This document shows, piece after piece, positions 1 through 8,605 of a stretch of 64,000 nucleotides of DNA (position 1 is its first letter; each line of letters opens with the position of its first letter). The position numbers were made by a program, and so were the translations under genes. Location: positions 682,001-746,000 of the forward strand of contig NZ_CP108484.1 in the NCBI RefSeq assembly GCF_036226505.1, read 5' to 3'. The notes under the pieces were generated by a model. It had not been told where the DNA came from. It did not search any database and saw only the letters and a program-made list of their open reading frames with translations. The DNA is from Kitasatospora sp. NBC_01246 (GTDB lineage Bacteria; Actinomycetota; Actinomycetes; Streptomycetales; Streptomycetaceae).

Positions 1-375
1 GAGTTCGAAGGGCAGGTTGGCCTCGCAGAGCGCGAGGAGGCGCCCGGCGTGCTCGATGACGTGGGTGCCGGCGGCGCTGGCGGTCAGGTCCGGGCCGTGC
101 TCCGTCATGTAGGGGGCACCGTCCAGGGCGGGGGTGCGCACCCAGCGGTTGCGGTACCACTCGGCGCGGCCGTCCCGCAGCCGGATGCCGTGCACCATGC
201 CGCTGCCCTTGAACCAGTGGGTGGGGGTGACGCCGGGCTTGGGGTTGTGGCCGTTGCGGAGCAGCCGGCCGGTCAGCTCGGGCGGCAGGTGGCCCTCCAC
301 GGTCAGGCCGGTGGCGGTGACCTCGTCGACGACGGGGGCGAAGTGACCGGTCAGGTAGGGCTTCTCGGTGCTCAT
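1..375 (-). CDS. Carotenoid oxygenase (RPE65/CCD family), N-terminal part
   Basis: The first 125 residues are present; the gene runs off the left edge. The N-terminal blocks are those of carotenoid cleavage oxygenases: RNGHNPKPG (near residue 43), HWFKGSGMVHGIRL (near 56) and YRNRWVRTPAL (near 77). Family members are non-haem Fe(II) dioxygenases that split a C=C bond of carotenoids or stilbenes; the four iron-binding histidines lie further downstream and cannot be checked. The ATG at 375 follows an AAGGA Shine-Dalgarno. It lies 84 bases after the stop of the DHA2 exporter gene on the same strand, so the two are probably co-transcribed. The substrate cannot be told from this fragment. Confidence 0.85.
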   Translation of the reverse strand, partial: MSTEKPYLTGHFAPVVDEVTATGLTVEGHLPPELTGRLLRNGHNPKPGVTPTHWFKGSGMVHGIRLRDGRAEWYRNRWVRTPALDGAPYMTEHGPDLTASAAGTHVIEHAGRLLALCEANLPFEL

Positions 376-459
376 GGCGGGGTTCCTTCTCGGTGGTGAC
401 GGGTGGTCGGGGGTGTGGCGGTCGGGGGGGTGTGGTGGACGGGGGGTGTGGTCCTCGGG

Positions 460-1926
460 TCAGCGGCCGGTCAGCGGGAACGGGACGGCCGTCGCCGCCG
501 GCGCTCGGACCGGGCGGCGGGCCAGGTACCCGGCGAGCGCCGCGCTGACGACGAGGACGAGGGCGGAGACGAGGAAGGCGGCCCGGTACCCGCTGGTGAG
601 GGCTGCCGCGTGCGACGCGTGGCCGGCGGCGCCGGCGGTGACCGAACCGGCCAGGGTGGCCAGGGCGGCGAGGCCGATCGCGCCGCCGACCTGTCGGGTG
701 GTGTTGACCAGGCCGCCGGCCAGGCCCGCGTCCTGCGGCGGGACACCGTCGACGGCGAGCGCGGTGAGCTGGACGAAGGCGACGCTCAGACCGAGGCCGA
801 CCAGGACGCTCGGGCCGAGGATGTCGGCGAGGTAGCTTCCGTCCGCACTGATCCGTGAGAGCCACAGCAGTCCGGCGGCCTCGGTGAGCAGCGCTGCGGT
901 GACGGTCGCGGTGGCGCCGAGCCGCCGGGCGATCCGGGGCGCCAGCGACGCACCGATCATATTGGCTGCCGCGAGCGGGAGTTGGCCCGCGCCGGTGGCC
1001 AGTGGCCCGGATCCGAGCACCTGTTGCTGGTAGAGCGGCAGGAAGAAGAACAGCGCGATCCACACGGATCCCAGCAGCGCCATCAGCAGGTTGCCCGCGG
1101 CGACCCGGCCGGTGGTGAGCAGTCGGCGCGGCACCAGCGCGTCGGGGCGGCCGCGTTCGATCACGACGAAGGCCGCGAACAGCGCCGCGGCCGCGCCGAG
1201 CGCGCCCAGCACCCGGGTGTCCGTCCACCCGGTGCCGCGTGCGGTGGTCAGGCCCCAGACGAGGCAGGTCAGCGAGAGGGTGACGGTGGCGGTGCCCAGC
1301 AGGTCGAACCGCCCGGACCGCGTGCCGGTCTCCGGCGGCACGAGCACCGCCACGGCGGCCAGGACCAGCGCCGTGCCGAGCGCGACCGAGTGGAAGATCC
1401 AGGGCCAGCCCCAGGCCTGGGTGAGGACACCGCCCAGCAGGACACCGCCCGCTCCCCCCGCGCCGGAGACCGCGCCCCACACGCCCAGCGCCCGGCCGCG
1501 CCCGGGTCCGGAGGGGAACTGACCCATCACCAGGGCGAGCGCGGCCGGCGCGATCGCGGCGGCGGCGAGGCCCTGCGCCGCGCGGGCGGCGATCAGTACG
1601 CCCGGGGTGGTGGCCAGGCCGGCCGCCAGCGAGGCCGCCACGAACAGCCCGAGGCCGGACATCAGCACCCGGCGGCGGCCGAGGAGGTCGCCCGCCCGGC
1701 CGCCGGCCAGGAGCAGCGCCCCGAAGGCCAGGCCGTAGGCGTTGACCACCCAGGTGGTCCCGCCCTCCGACAGGCCGACGCCGGTGCGGATCTGCGGGAG
1801 GGCCACGTTCACGATCGAGGTGGCGAGCATGACGGTGAACTGGGCCGCCGCGAGCGCCGCGAGGGCGGCTCCCGGCCGGGTGGCCCGGGGTCCGGCCCGG
1901 TCGGTGTGCGTGTGTGCATCGGTCAT
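460..1926 (-). CDS. DHA2-family MFS drug exporter
   Basis: Membrane exporter of 488 aa, about 14 predicted helices, of the EmrB/QacA drug:H+ antiporter type. Helix 1 holds the family pattern SIVNVALPQI (near residue 38). Motif A GGRAGDLLGRRR lies near 75-86 and the glycine-rich antiporter motif C (GAVSGAGGAGG) near 145. The frame stays open far upstream, but coding character and hydrophobicity begin at the ATG at 1926 (MTDAHTHTDRAG), so that start is used. It is transcribed away from the biosynthetic operon starting at 2651 and is followed by the carotenoid oxygenase gene. It may export the product of that operon, or confer unrelated resistance; the sequence does not decide. Confidence 0.9.
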   Translation of the reverse strand: MTDAHTHTDRAGPRATRPGAALAALAAAQFTVMLATSIVNVALPQIRTGVGLSEGGTTWVVNAYGLAFGALLLAGGRAGDLLGRRRVLMSGLGLFVAASLAAGLATTPGVLIAARAAQGLAAAAIAPAALALVMGQFPSGPGRGRALGVWGAVSGAGGAGGVLLGGVLTQAWGWPWIFHSVALGTALVLAAVAVLVPPETGTRSGRFDLLGTATVTLSLTCLVWGLTTARGTGWTDTRVLGALGAAAALFAAFVVIERGRPDALVPRRLLTTGRVAAGNLLMALLGSVWIALFFFLPLYQQQVLGSGPLATGAGQLPLAAANMIGASLAPRIARRLGATATVTAALLTEAAGLLWLSRISADGSYLADILGPSVLVGLGLSVAFVQLTALAVDGVPPQDAGLAGGLVNTTRQVGGAIGLAALATLAGSVTAGAAGHASHAAALTSGYRAAFLVSALVLVVSAALAGYLARRPVRAPAATAVPFPLTGR

Positions 1927-2650
1927 GGGCACAGACTCGTGCGGAGCGTTGTCCACTCTCCAGGGCCGGCGGGGACGGGGACTGTTCACTCCTGTCCACC
2001 GCTGTCCACCCGGGCCGAGCCGCGGCCGGGCCCGACCCGGGGGGCACAGGGGCGCAGGCGGGGGTGCGCCCTGCGCGGGGACGCGGTAACGCGCGGGCGC
2101 GGGGATGGCGTCGGACACCGCGACGGACGGCGGGTATCCGCCAAGCTGTCCAGCCCCGGCGGCGGTTTCCGGTCCTGATGGCGGGCCCCCGCGGTGGCGC
2201 CCGCGCCGCACCTCCCGCCCGCGCCGCCCCGTCCGGAGCACCGCCGCCGCTCCGGCGCGCGGCCGGAGCCGCCGGCCGAGGGGGGCGCCGACGTGCCTGT
2301 TCGCGGCGAATCCCGTGATTCCGGTCCGGGCGGGCGACGGTGCGGGGGCACGGAGCGGACCCGGGTGGGGCGGTCCGGCCGGAGGATGGCCGATTCCCTT
2401 CGGTGCGGGCCGATGTGATGGTGATTCAACTCTGGAATCCGTGCGGTTGCGTTCGATTGTGTTTACTGTTGGCGCATCGGGCTGCGGGTGTTCGGAACCC
2501 CCGCTGCAGTGCCGCAGCGGAGCCCCCGTCATGACCTTCCAGGATGACCGAACCGTCGGCGGTTCCAGCCCTGAGACGAACCCAGACCTGAGCGAACAGC
2601 GCCACCTTGTTCGAGCGAAATCAAACAGACTCGCACAGAGGAGATGTCGC
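1927..2650. other. 724-base divergent intergenic region
   Basis: No convincing gene is seen. The part next to the exporter (1927-2400) is very GC-rich and carries three TGTCCAC copies near 1949, 1993 and 2002. The part next to the glycosyltransferase is AT-richer (2420-2480 and 2600-2640) and is the likely promoter region. It contains TGCGTTCGATTGTG (2448-2461), related to motifs in the galactose region, and a small dyad GAACCG-TCGG-CGGTTC (2550-2565). Confidence 0.55.
2448..2461 (+). promoter_or_regulatory. Possible DeoR-type operator upstream of the 2.6-kb operon
   Basis: TGCGTTCGATTGTG shares the ten-base core CGTTCGATTG with the site upstream of the sugar ABC operon (31325-31338) and resembles TATGTTTGATTATG before galT. 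It sits about 190 bases before the glycosyltransferase start in one of the few AT-rich patches. Function is inferred from similarity only. Confidence 0.35.
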
Positions 2651-3628
2651 ATGTCCACCCCTCATATCTCACCGAGGACGGCGACCACGGCCCTGGTGAC
2701 CGTCGTCCTACCCTGCTTCAACGAGGAATCGGTGCTCCGCGCGACCCACGCCCGGCTGACCCGCGCGCTGCGGCCGGGCCGCCGCGTGACGTACGAGATC
2801 GTCTACGTCGACGACGGCAGCACCGACGGCACCTGGTCGCTGCTGGAGGAGTTCGCGGCCGCCTCCGACGGCGTCCGGGCCCTGCGGCTGAGCCGGAACT
2901 TCGGCCACCAGGCCGGCTGCCTGGCAGGGCTGCGGGAGGCGGCCGGGGACGCGGTCGTGCTCATCGACGCGGACCTCCAGGACCCGCCCGAGCTCATCCC
3001 CGAACTGGTCTCCCGCTGGTGGGACGGCTGGTCGGTGGTCTCGGCCCGGCGCACCGGCCGGCTGGGCGAGGGGGTCGCCAAGCGGGCCTCGGCGTTCGCC
3101 TACTACCGCCTGCTGCAGGGCATCTCCGGCCATCCGGTGGCCCTGGACACCGGTGACTTCCGGCTGCTCGACCGCGCCGTGGTCGACCTGCTCGACGGCA
3201 TGGCCGACCACGAGCTCTTCCTGCGCGGGGCGGTCAGCTGGACCGGCCTGCCGGAGACCTCGGTCGAGTACCGCCGCGACCCGCGGGCCTCGGGCGAGTC
3301 CAAGTACACGCTGCGCAAGATGCTCGAACTCTCCCGTCGCGGCATCATCTCCGGTTCGGCCGTGCCGGTCCGGGCGACCACCGCGGTCGGCCTCACCGCG
3401 ATGACCTCCGGCGCCGGTCTCGGCCTGCTCCGGCGCGACCCGAGGACCGCGTGGTCGGCCTTCGCCTTCGGAGCCCAGGCGATCGCCCTCGGCATCCTCG
3501 GCGAGTACGTGAACGCCACGCTGCGGCACGTCCAGGACCGCCCGCCCTACGTCGTCCGGGAACGCATCGACCCCGTGCCGAGGGCCCACCTGCCCGCGGC
3601 GGCGGCCGTCTCGGGGGTGGCCCGATGA
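2651..3628 (+). CDS. GtrB/DPM-like family 2 glycosyltransferase
   Basis: A 325-aa GT-A fold enzyme that probably moves a sugar from a nucleotide sugar to polyprenyl phosphate at the inner face of the membrane. Visible motifs are VTVVLPCFNEE (16-26), VDDGSTDGT (53-61), SRNFGHQ (81-87) and DADLQDPPE (106-114), which holds the metal-binding aspartates. The C-terminus has two hydrophobic stretches and the GILGEY...RPPY signature typical of bactoprenol glucosyltransferases. The ATG at 2651 follows AGAGGAG. It is the first gene of a six-gene set; its stop overlaps the next start (ATGA). The sugar is unknown. Confidence 0.88.
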   Translation: MSTPHISPRTATTALVTVVLPCFNEESVLRATHARLTRALRPGRRVTYEIVYVDDGSTDGTWSLLEEFAAASDGVRALRLSRNFGHQAGCLAGLREAAGDAVVLIDADLQDPPELIPELVSRWWDGWSVVSARRTGRLGEGVAKRASAFAYYRLLQGISGHPVALDTGDFRLLDRAVVDLLDGMADHELFLRGAVSWTGLPETSVEYRRDPRASGESKYTLRKMLELSRRGIISGSAVPVRATTAVGLTAMTSGAGLGLLRRDPRTAWSAFAFGAQAIALGILGEYVNATLRHVQDRPPYVVRERIDPVPRAHLPAAAAVSGVAR

Positions 3629-5088
3629 CCACCACCGTCGACACCACGCCCGCCCCGGCGGCGCTCGGCCCCGAGGAGCCGGTCGACACCGTGATCGTCG
3701 GCGCCGGCTTCACCGGCCTGTCCGCCGCGCTGGAGCTCGCCGCCCGGGGGCACCGCGTCCGCGTCCTGGAGGCGGAGGACGAAGTCGGCGGCCTCGCGGC
3801 CTCGTTCGACGTCGGCGGCCGCGACCTGGAGCGCTTCTACCACCACTGGTTCTCCTCCGACACCGACATCCTGCGGCTCTGCGAGGAGCTGGGCATCGCC
3901 GACGCCGTGGAGCCGCACCTGACCCGTACCGGCCTGTACTACGCCAACTCCATCTTCAAGCTCTCCAAGCCGATCGACGTGCTGCGGTTCACCCCGCTCG
4001 CCCTCGGCGACCGGATCCGGCTCGGGCTGCTGGCCCTGCGCGCCGGCCGGGTGCGCAACTGGCGGGAGCTGGAGCACCGCACGGCCGAGGAGTGGCTGAT
4101 CTCGCTGGGCGGCCGCCGGGTCTACGAGGTGGTCTGGCGCCCGCTGCTGGAGGGCAAGTTCGGCGCCCACGCGTCGCAGGTCGGCGCCACCTGGATGTGG
4201 ACCAAGCTGCACCTGCGCGGCGGCAGCCGCACCAAGTCCGGCAGCGAGACGCTGTACTACCTGCGGGGCGGCAGCAAGGCGCTGCTCTCCGCCCTGGTCG
4301 ACCGCCTGACCGCGCTCGGGGTGGACCTGCGCACCGGCGTCCCGGTCGACGCCCTGCACGCGGACGGGCGCGGCCTGACCGCGGTGTCGGCCGGCGGCCG
4401 GCTGCACCCGGCCCGCCAGGTGCTGGTCACCACCGCCCCCGAACAGACCGCCCGCCTGCTGGCGACGCCCGGGGCCGACCATCCGGCCGTCCCGGCGCTG
4501 ACCAGGCAGCTGCGGCAGATCCGGTACCTGGCCAACGTCTGCCTGGTGCTGGAGAACAACCGGCGGCTCTCCGACACCTACTGGCTGAACGTCAACGACC
4601 CGGCCTTCCCGTACGTCGGGGTCATCGAGCACACCAACATGGACGACCCCGGGCGCTACGGCGGCCGCCACGTCGTCTACCTGTCCAAGTACCTGCCCGC
4701 CGACGCGGAGCTCTACCGGATGAGCGACCGGGAGGTCTTCGAGTACAGCCTGCCGCACCTGCGGCGGATGTTCCCCGGCTTCGACCGGAGCTGGGTCGAG
4801 GGCTACCACGTCTGGCGCGCCGAGTACGCCCAGCCGGTCGTCACCCCCGGCTACACCCGCACCATGCCGCCGCTGCGGACCCGCGTCCCCGGTCTCTACC
4901 TCGCCGGGATGGCCCAGGTCTTCCCCGAGGACCGGGGCACCAACTACGCCGTCCGCGGCGGGCGGCAGGCCGCCCTCCTGATGGCCGAACACCTCCAACA
5001 CGCCGTCCGCGAGCGGCCGCAGCCCTCACCGGAACGCGGCCGGCGCCAGGAGACGAACCCGAACACCGACGGAGCAGCCCATGAGTGA
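3625..5088 (+). CDS. FAD-dependent oxidoreductase, amine oxidase/protoporphyrinogen oxidase-like
   Basis: A 487-aa flavoprotein. The dinucleotide-binding motif VIVGAGFTGLSAA lies near 23-35 and is followed by the acidic end of strand 2 (VLEAEDEVGGLAASF, 48-62). The C-terminal FAD contact is the LYLAGMAQVFPEDRGTNYAV block near 430-450. The same fold covers amine oxidases, protoporphyrinogen oxidase, phytoene desaturases and UDP-galactopyranose mutase, so the reaction cannot be named. The pairing with a polyprenyl-phosphate glycosyltransferase suggests oxidation or isomerisation of a sugar or a lipid-linked sugar. The ATG at 3625 overlaps the previous stop by four bases, and the 3' end overlaps the aminotransferase by eight, which implies translational coupling. 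Confidence 0.85.
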   Translation: MTTTVDTTPAPAALGPEEPVDTVIVGAGFTGLSAALELAARGHRVRVLEAEDEVGGLAASFDVGGRDLERFYHHWFSSDTDILRLCEELGIADAVEPHLTRTGLYYANSIFKLSKPIDVLRFTPLALGDRIRLGLLALRAGRVRNWRELEHRTAEEWLISLGGRRVYEVVWRPLLEGKFGAHASQVGATWMWTKLHLRGGSRTKSGSETLYYLRGGSKALLSALVDRLTALGVDLRTGVPVDALHADGRGLTAVSAGGRLHPARQVLVTTAPEQTARLLATPGADHPAVPALTRQLRQIRYLANVCLVLENNRRLSDTYWLNVNDPAFPYVGVIEHTNMDDPGRYGGRHVVYLSKYLPADAELYRMSDREVFEYSLPHLRRMFPGFDRSWVEGYHVWRAEYAQPVVTPGYTRTMPPLRTRVPGLYLAGMAQVFPEDRGTNYAVRGGRQAALLMAEHLQHAVRERPQPSPERGRRQETNPNTDGAAHE

Positions 5089-6499
5089 CCTCATCACCTT
5101 CGACGAGTGCGCCACCCTCGGGATCGAGCGGATCCACGAGCTGTACGGCGCGCACGTCAGCCGCAGCCAGGTCGCGCTGATCGGCTCCTTCGGCTTCGGC
5201 CGCGACCTGGTGGACCACGCCGAGGGCGCCTGGATCCACCTGGTCGGCGGGCGGCGGATCCTGGACTTCACCGGCGGCGTCGGCGTCCTGAACCACGGCC
5301 ACAACCACCCCCGGATCCTCGCCGTCCGCGACCGCTTCCGGCAGGAGGGCCGGATGGAGGTGCACAAGAACTACTTCTCCCCGTACGTGGCCGCGCTCGG
5401 CCACAACCTGGCCGCCCTGCTGCCCGGTGACCTGAACGTGAGCTACTTCCCCAACTCCGGTGCGGAGGCGGTGGAGGGCGCCGTCAAGCTCGCCTACAAG
5501 TACCACGGCGGGCGGCGCGGGACGGTGCTGCACACCGACATCGCCTTCCACGGCAAGCTCCTGGGCGCCGGCAGCCTGACCGCCTCCCCGGAGATCCACT
5601 TCCCGTTCCCGGAGATCCCCGGCACCGACTCCTTCGCCTTCGGCGACCTGGACTCCTTCACCGCGGCCCTGGACCGGCACCGCGGGTCCGACGGCGGCTG
5701 CGACGTCTACGCGGTGGTCCTGGAGCCGTTCAGCGCGTCCAGCCTGCGCGAGTGCTCCCCGGAGTTCCTGCGCGAGGTGCGCCGGATCTGCACCGAACTC
5801 GACGTCGTGCTGGTCTTCGACGAGGTCTACACGGGCTGGGGCCGGACCGGGGAGCTGTTCCACTTCATGCACCACCCCGGCCTGGTGCCGGACGTCCTGG
5901 CGATGTCCAAGTCCTTCGGCGGCGGCAAGGCGTCGATCTCCTGCTACGTCGCACGCGAGCCGGTGTTCCGCAAGGCCTACGACAACCTCGCCGACGCGAC
6001 CCTGCACAGCACCACGTACTACGGCTTCGGCGAGGAGACCGCCACCGCCCTGGAGGCCGTCGCGGTCGCCGTCGACGAGGACTTCCCCGGCCGGGCCGGC
6101 CGGATAGGCGCCCAACTGGGCGCCGGACTGTCCGAGTTGGTCGAGCGCCACCCCCGGCTGGTGGCCGGCACCCGCGGCCGGGGCGCCCTGCACGGCCTCC
6201 TCCTGCGCGGCGGGCCGCAGATCCCCGACCGGATCCGGGCCGCACTGCCCGGCTCCTTCGCCAAGGACCCCCGGGCGCTGCCCAAACTGCTCACCGCGGC
6301 GGTGATCGCCGCGCTCTACCGCGACCACGGCGTGCTGACCTACTACGGCTCCAACCGGGAGATCGCCCTGATCGCCTCGCCCCCACTGGTCGCGGGGCCG
6401 GAGGAGGTCGACCTCTTCCTGACCGCCCTGGACCAGGTCCTCGCCCAGGGCGCGAGCCGCCTGCTGGCGGGATTCGTCAAGGAGAAGGTGACCGCCTGA
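5081..6499 (+). CDS. Class III PLP-dependent aminotransferase
   Basis: A 472-aa aminotransferase of the ornithine/omega-amino acid class. It shows GHNHPRI, NSGAEAVEGAVKLA (PLP phosphate region), LVFDEVYTGWGRTG near 244-257 (cofactor aspartate) and MSKSFGGG with the Schiff-base lysine at residue 277. Members transfer an amino group from an amino acid to an aldehyde or ketone. In this operon the GMC oxidoreductase two genes downstream could make that carbonyl, as in the alcohol-to-amine pairs of 2-deoxystreptamine antibiotic pathways; that parallel is inference. The start at 5081 has a weak Shine-Dalgarno and probably depends on coupling. The stop overlaps the next ATG (TGATG). Confidence 0.9.
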   Translation: MSDLITFDECATLGIERIHELYGAHVSRSQVALIGSFGFGRDLVDHAEGAWIHLVGGRRILDFTGGVGVLNHGHNHPRILAVRDRFRQEGRMEVHKNYFSPYVAALGHNLAALLPGDLNVSYFPNSGAEAVEGAVKLAYKYHGGRRGTVLHTDIAFHGKLLGAGSLTASPEIHFPFPEIPGTDSFAFGDLDSFTAALDRHRGSDGGCDVYAVVLEPFSASSLRECSPEFLREVRRICTELDVVLVFDEVYTGWGRTGELFHFMHHPGLVPDVLAMSKSFGGGKASISCYVAREPVFRKAYDNLADATLHSTTYYGFGEETATALEAVAVAVDEDFPGRAGRIGAQLGAGLSELVERHPRLVAGTRGRGALHGLLLRGGPQIPDRIRAALPGSFAKDPRALPKLLTAAVIAALYRDHGVLTYYGSNREIALIASPPLVAGPEEVDLFLTALDQVLAQGASRLLAGFVKEKVTA

Positions 6500-7005
6500 T
6501 GGACCGGACCACCGCCCCGACCACCGCCCCGACCACCGGCCCTGCCCGGCGCCCCGAACCGCTCCGGGGCTCCGAAACGCGGTGGGGCCCCGAACCGCGA
6601 CGGGGCTCCGACCGGCACGTCGACCGCGCGCTGCGGGCCAGTGCCCTGCCCGCGTACTGGGCGCGCCACTACGCCTGCCTGCGGGATCCGGCCGCCGGCG
6701 CGGCGGCCGAGCGGCACGTCCGGGGCAGCGTCGCGCTCCTCCCGCTGCCCTACCGGCTCGGGTACGCCGCCGCCCTGCGCGCCCTGCCCGCGCTGTTCCG
6801 CTGCGCGACCGGCCACAGCCTCCGACTGGCGCCGGCGAGCGCCGACCGTACCGGGATGGCGCGGCTCGGCCGCCTCCCCGGGGTGGCCGAGGTCATCCGG
6901 GCGAGCACCGCACTGGCCCTGTACGGCGCCCTCGACGGACACCCCGGCGGGCCCGGCGCCCCCGGTTCCGCTGTCCGGCGCGCCCCCCGGGTGGCCGCCC
7001 CGTGA
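6499..7005 (+). CDS. Small protein of unknown function, possible partner of the GMC oxidoreductase
   Basis: A 168-aa protein I do not recognise. Residues 1-40 are low complexity with short repeats (TTAPTTAP; RGSETRWGPEPRRGSDR). The rest is alanine- and leucine-rich and probably helical, with the run LLPLPYRLGYAAALRALPAL and a C-terminal segment RLGRLPGVAEVIRASTALAL. Its start and stop both overlap neighbours (TGATG and GTGA), so it is made together with the GMC enzyme. Many GMC oxidoreductases have a small helical partner or an N-terminal helical domain of about this size, so a helper subunit is plausible, but there is no direct evidence. Confidence 0.65.
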   Translation: MDRTTAPTTAPTTGPARRPEPLRGSETRWGPEPRRGSDRHVDRALRASALPAYWARHYACLRDPAAGAAAERHVRGSVALLPLPYRLGYAAALRALPALFRCATGHSLRLAPASADRTGMARLGRLPGVAEVIRASTALALYGALDGHPGGPGAPGSAVRRAPRVAAP

Positions 7006-8498
7006 CGGCCGCCCTGCCGGGCCTCCCCCTCCCCCGCACGGTCCACGACGCCGACGTCCTGGTGATCGGCTCCGGTGCCGGCGGCGGCACCGTCGCCCGG
7101 GACCTCGCGGAGGCGGGTCACCACGTCACCGTGATCGAGGAGGGCCCCCGGGTCGGCACCGCGGAACTCGCCGCCGCCACACCGGCCGAGAACATGCGCA
7201 GGCTCTACCGCCAGGGCGGTCTGACACCGGTCTTCGGCCGGCCGACCATCGCGTACGGCGAGGGCCGGTGCGTCGGCGGGACGACGGTGGTCAACGGCGG
7301 GCTGCTGTGGGAGCCGCCCGCCGCCCTGCTCAACCGCTGGGCCGCCGTCTCGGGCGTCTCCGGCTACCGGGCGGCCGACCTCTCGCCCCACCTGCGGCGG
7401 ATCACCGAGCGGCTGCGGGTCGGCCCCCAGTTGCCGGACGGCGGCGACCGCGACTCCGTGCTGCTCGCGATCGGGGCCGACCGGCTGGGCTGGCGCTGGC
7501 AGCACGCCCACCGCGCCCTGCACGGCTGCCGCCGGAGCAACCGCTGCACCACCGGCTGCACCACCGGCGCGAAGCAGAGCATGGCGCTGACGTACCTGCC
7601 GCAGGCCGAGGCGCTCGGCGCCCGGCTCGTCGCCGGTACCCGGGCGCTGCGGATCCGCCACGACGGACGCGAGGTCCACGGCGTCCTCACCGTCGACGAG
7701 GACGGCCGGCGGGCGTACCACCGGGCCCGGACGGTGTTCCTCGCCGCGGGGCCGATCGGCACCCCCGCCCTGCTGCAGCGCAGCGGGATCCACCCCCGCC
7801 TGGCCGGCCGCGAGCTGGCCCTGCACGTCAACCTGCGGACGGTGGCCCGCTTCGACGAACCGGTGTCCGCCCTCGACGGGACCATCTTCACCACCCAGGT
7901 CCAGGAGTTCAGCGACCGCGGCACGCTCGTCATGCCGTCCAACCTGAGCCCCGGCAGCCTGGCCGCCGCCATCGCCGGGCACGCCCCCGAGCTGGTCGAA
8001 CGCGTCCTCGGCGGGCTCGACCGGACGGCCGTCTACACCACCCAGGTCAGGCTGCGCGGTCGGGCCCGGGTCACGGCCACCCCGCTCGGCGGGGTCCTCC
8101 TGCGGCACGGCATGACCGACGAGGACCACCGCGCCCTGCGCACCGCCTTCCACGACACCGCGCGGCTGCTGCTGGCCGCCGGCGCCGTGGAACTGCTCCC
8201 CCCGGTCGCCGCCGCCGCGCCGCTGCGCGACCTGGCCGCGGTGGAGGCCTTCTGCGCCGGGGTCGGGCCCGGCGACTGGCAGTTGGTGTCCGTCCACTCG
8301 ATGGCCTCCTGCCGGATGGGCCGACCGGACCGGGGCGGTGTGTGCGACGCACTCGGCCGCCCGCACGGCTTCCGGAACCTGTACGTCAGCGACGCCGCCG
8401 TCCTCCCGGGCGTCACCGGCATCAGCCCACAGGGAACGATCATGGCCTTCGCCCACGAGATCGCCGCCCGCTTCCTGAACGGCCCGCCCGCGGTCTGA
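7002..8498 (+). CDS. GMC-family FAD oxidoreductase
   Basis: A 498-aa glucose-methanol-choline family enzyme that oxidises an alcohol to a carbonyl. The FAD motif LVIGSGAGGGTVA is at 20-32, and GEGRCVGGTTVVNGG, the second FAD segment, is near 86-100. A cysteine set (HGCRRSNRCTTGCTTGAK) near 175 is typical of one bacterial branch. The C-terminal domain has SVHSMASCRMG with the likely catalytic His at 432, and VSDAAVLPGVTGISPQGT; the usual NP asparagine is replaced by SP. The GTG start at 7002 overlaps the previous stop. It is followed by a strong hairpin (8522-8568), which may reduce transcription into the transporter gene. The substrate is unknown. Confidence 0.9.
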   Translation: MTAALPGLPLPRTVHDADVLVIGSGAGGGTVARDLAEAGHHVTVIEEGPRVGTAELAAATPAENMRRLYRQGGLTPVFGRPTIAYGEGRCVGGTTVVNGGLLWEPPAALLNRWAAVSGVSGYRAADLSPHLRRITERLRVGPQLPDGGDRDSVLLAIGADRLGWRWQHAHRALHGCRRSNRCTTGCTTGAKQSMALTYLPQAEALGARLVAGTRALRIRHDGREVHGVLTVDEDGRRAYHRARTVFLAAGPIGTPALLQRSGIHPRLAGRELALHVNLRTVARFDEPVSALDGTIFTTQVQEFSDRGTLVMPSNLSPGSLAAAIAGHAPELVERVLGGLDRTAVYTTQVRLRGRARVTATPLGGVLLRHGMTDEDHRALRTAFHDTARLLLAAGAVELLPPVAAAAPLRDLAAVEAFCAGVGPGDWQLVSVHSMASCRMGRPDRGGVCDALGRPHGFRNLYVSDAAVLPGVTGISPQGTIMAFAHEIAARFLNGPPAV

Positions 8499-8521
8499 CC
8501 CACCGCCCGACCCGGTCCCGA

Positions 8522-8568
8522 CTGCCGGGCCGGCCCCCGCCCTCACCGGCCGGGGGCCGGCCCGGCAG
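8522..8568 (+). terminator. 17-bp perfect hairpin between GMC and MFS genes
   Basis: The arms 8522-8538 and 8552-8568 pair without mismatch around a 13-nt loop; there is no T-run. It lies 37 bases before the MFS GTG and after an otherwise gap-free operon, so it may be an attenuator or an mRNA-processing site rather than a full terminator. Confidence 0.6.
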
Positions 8569-8605
8569 CTCCCGTCCCGTACCGTCCCACCCACCGGAGA
8601 CCCGT

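Noticed and set aside
1914..2429. Several 60-150-codon frames in the 724-base divergent gap
   Set aside because: They are Arg/Pro/Gly-rich on both strands, without Shine-Dalgarno sites or recognisable sequence.
460..2658. A 732-codon minus-strand frame extending the exporter far upstream
   Set aside because: The first 244 codons are Pro/Arg/Gly-rich without domain character; the MFS protein begins at 1926.
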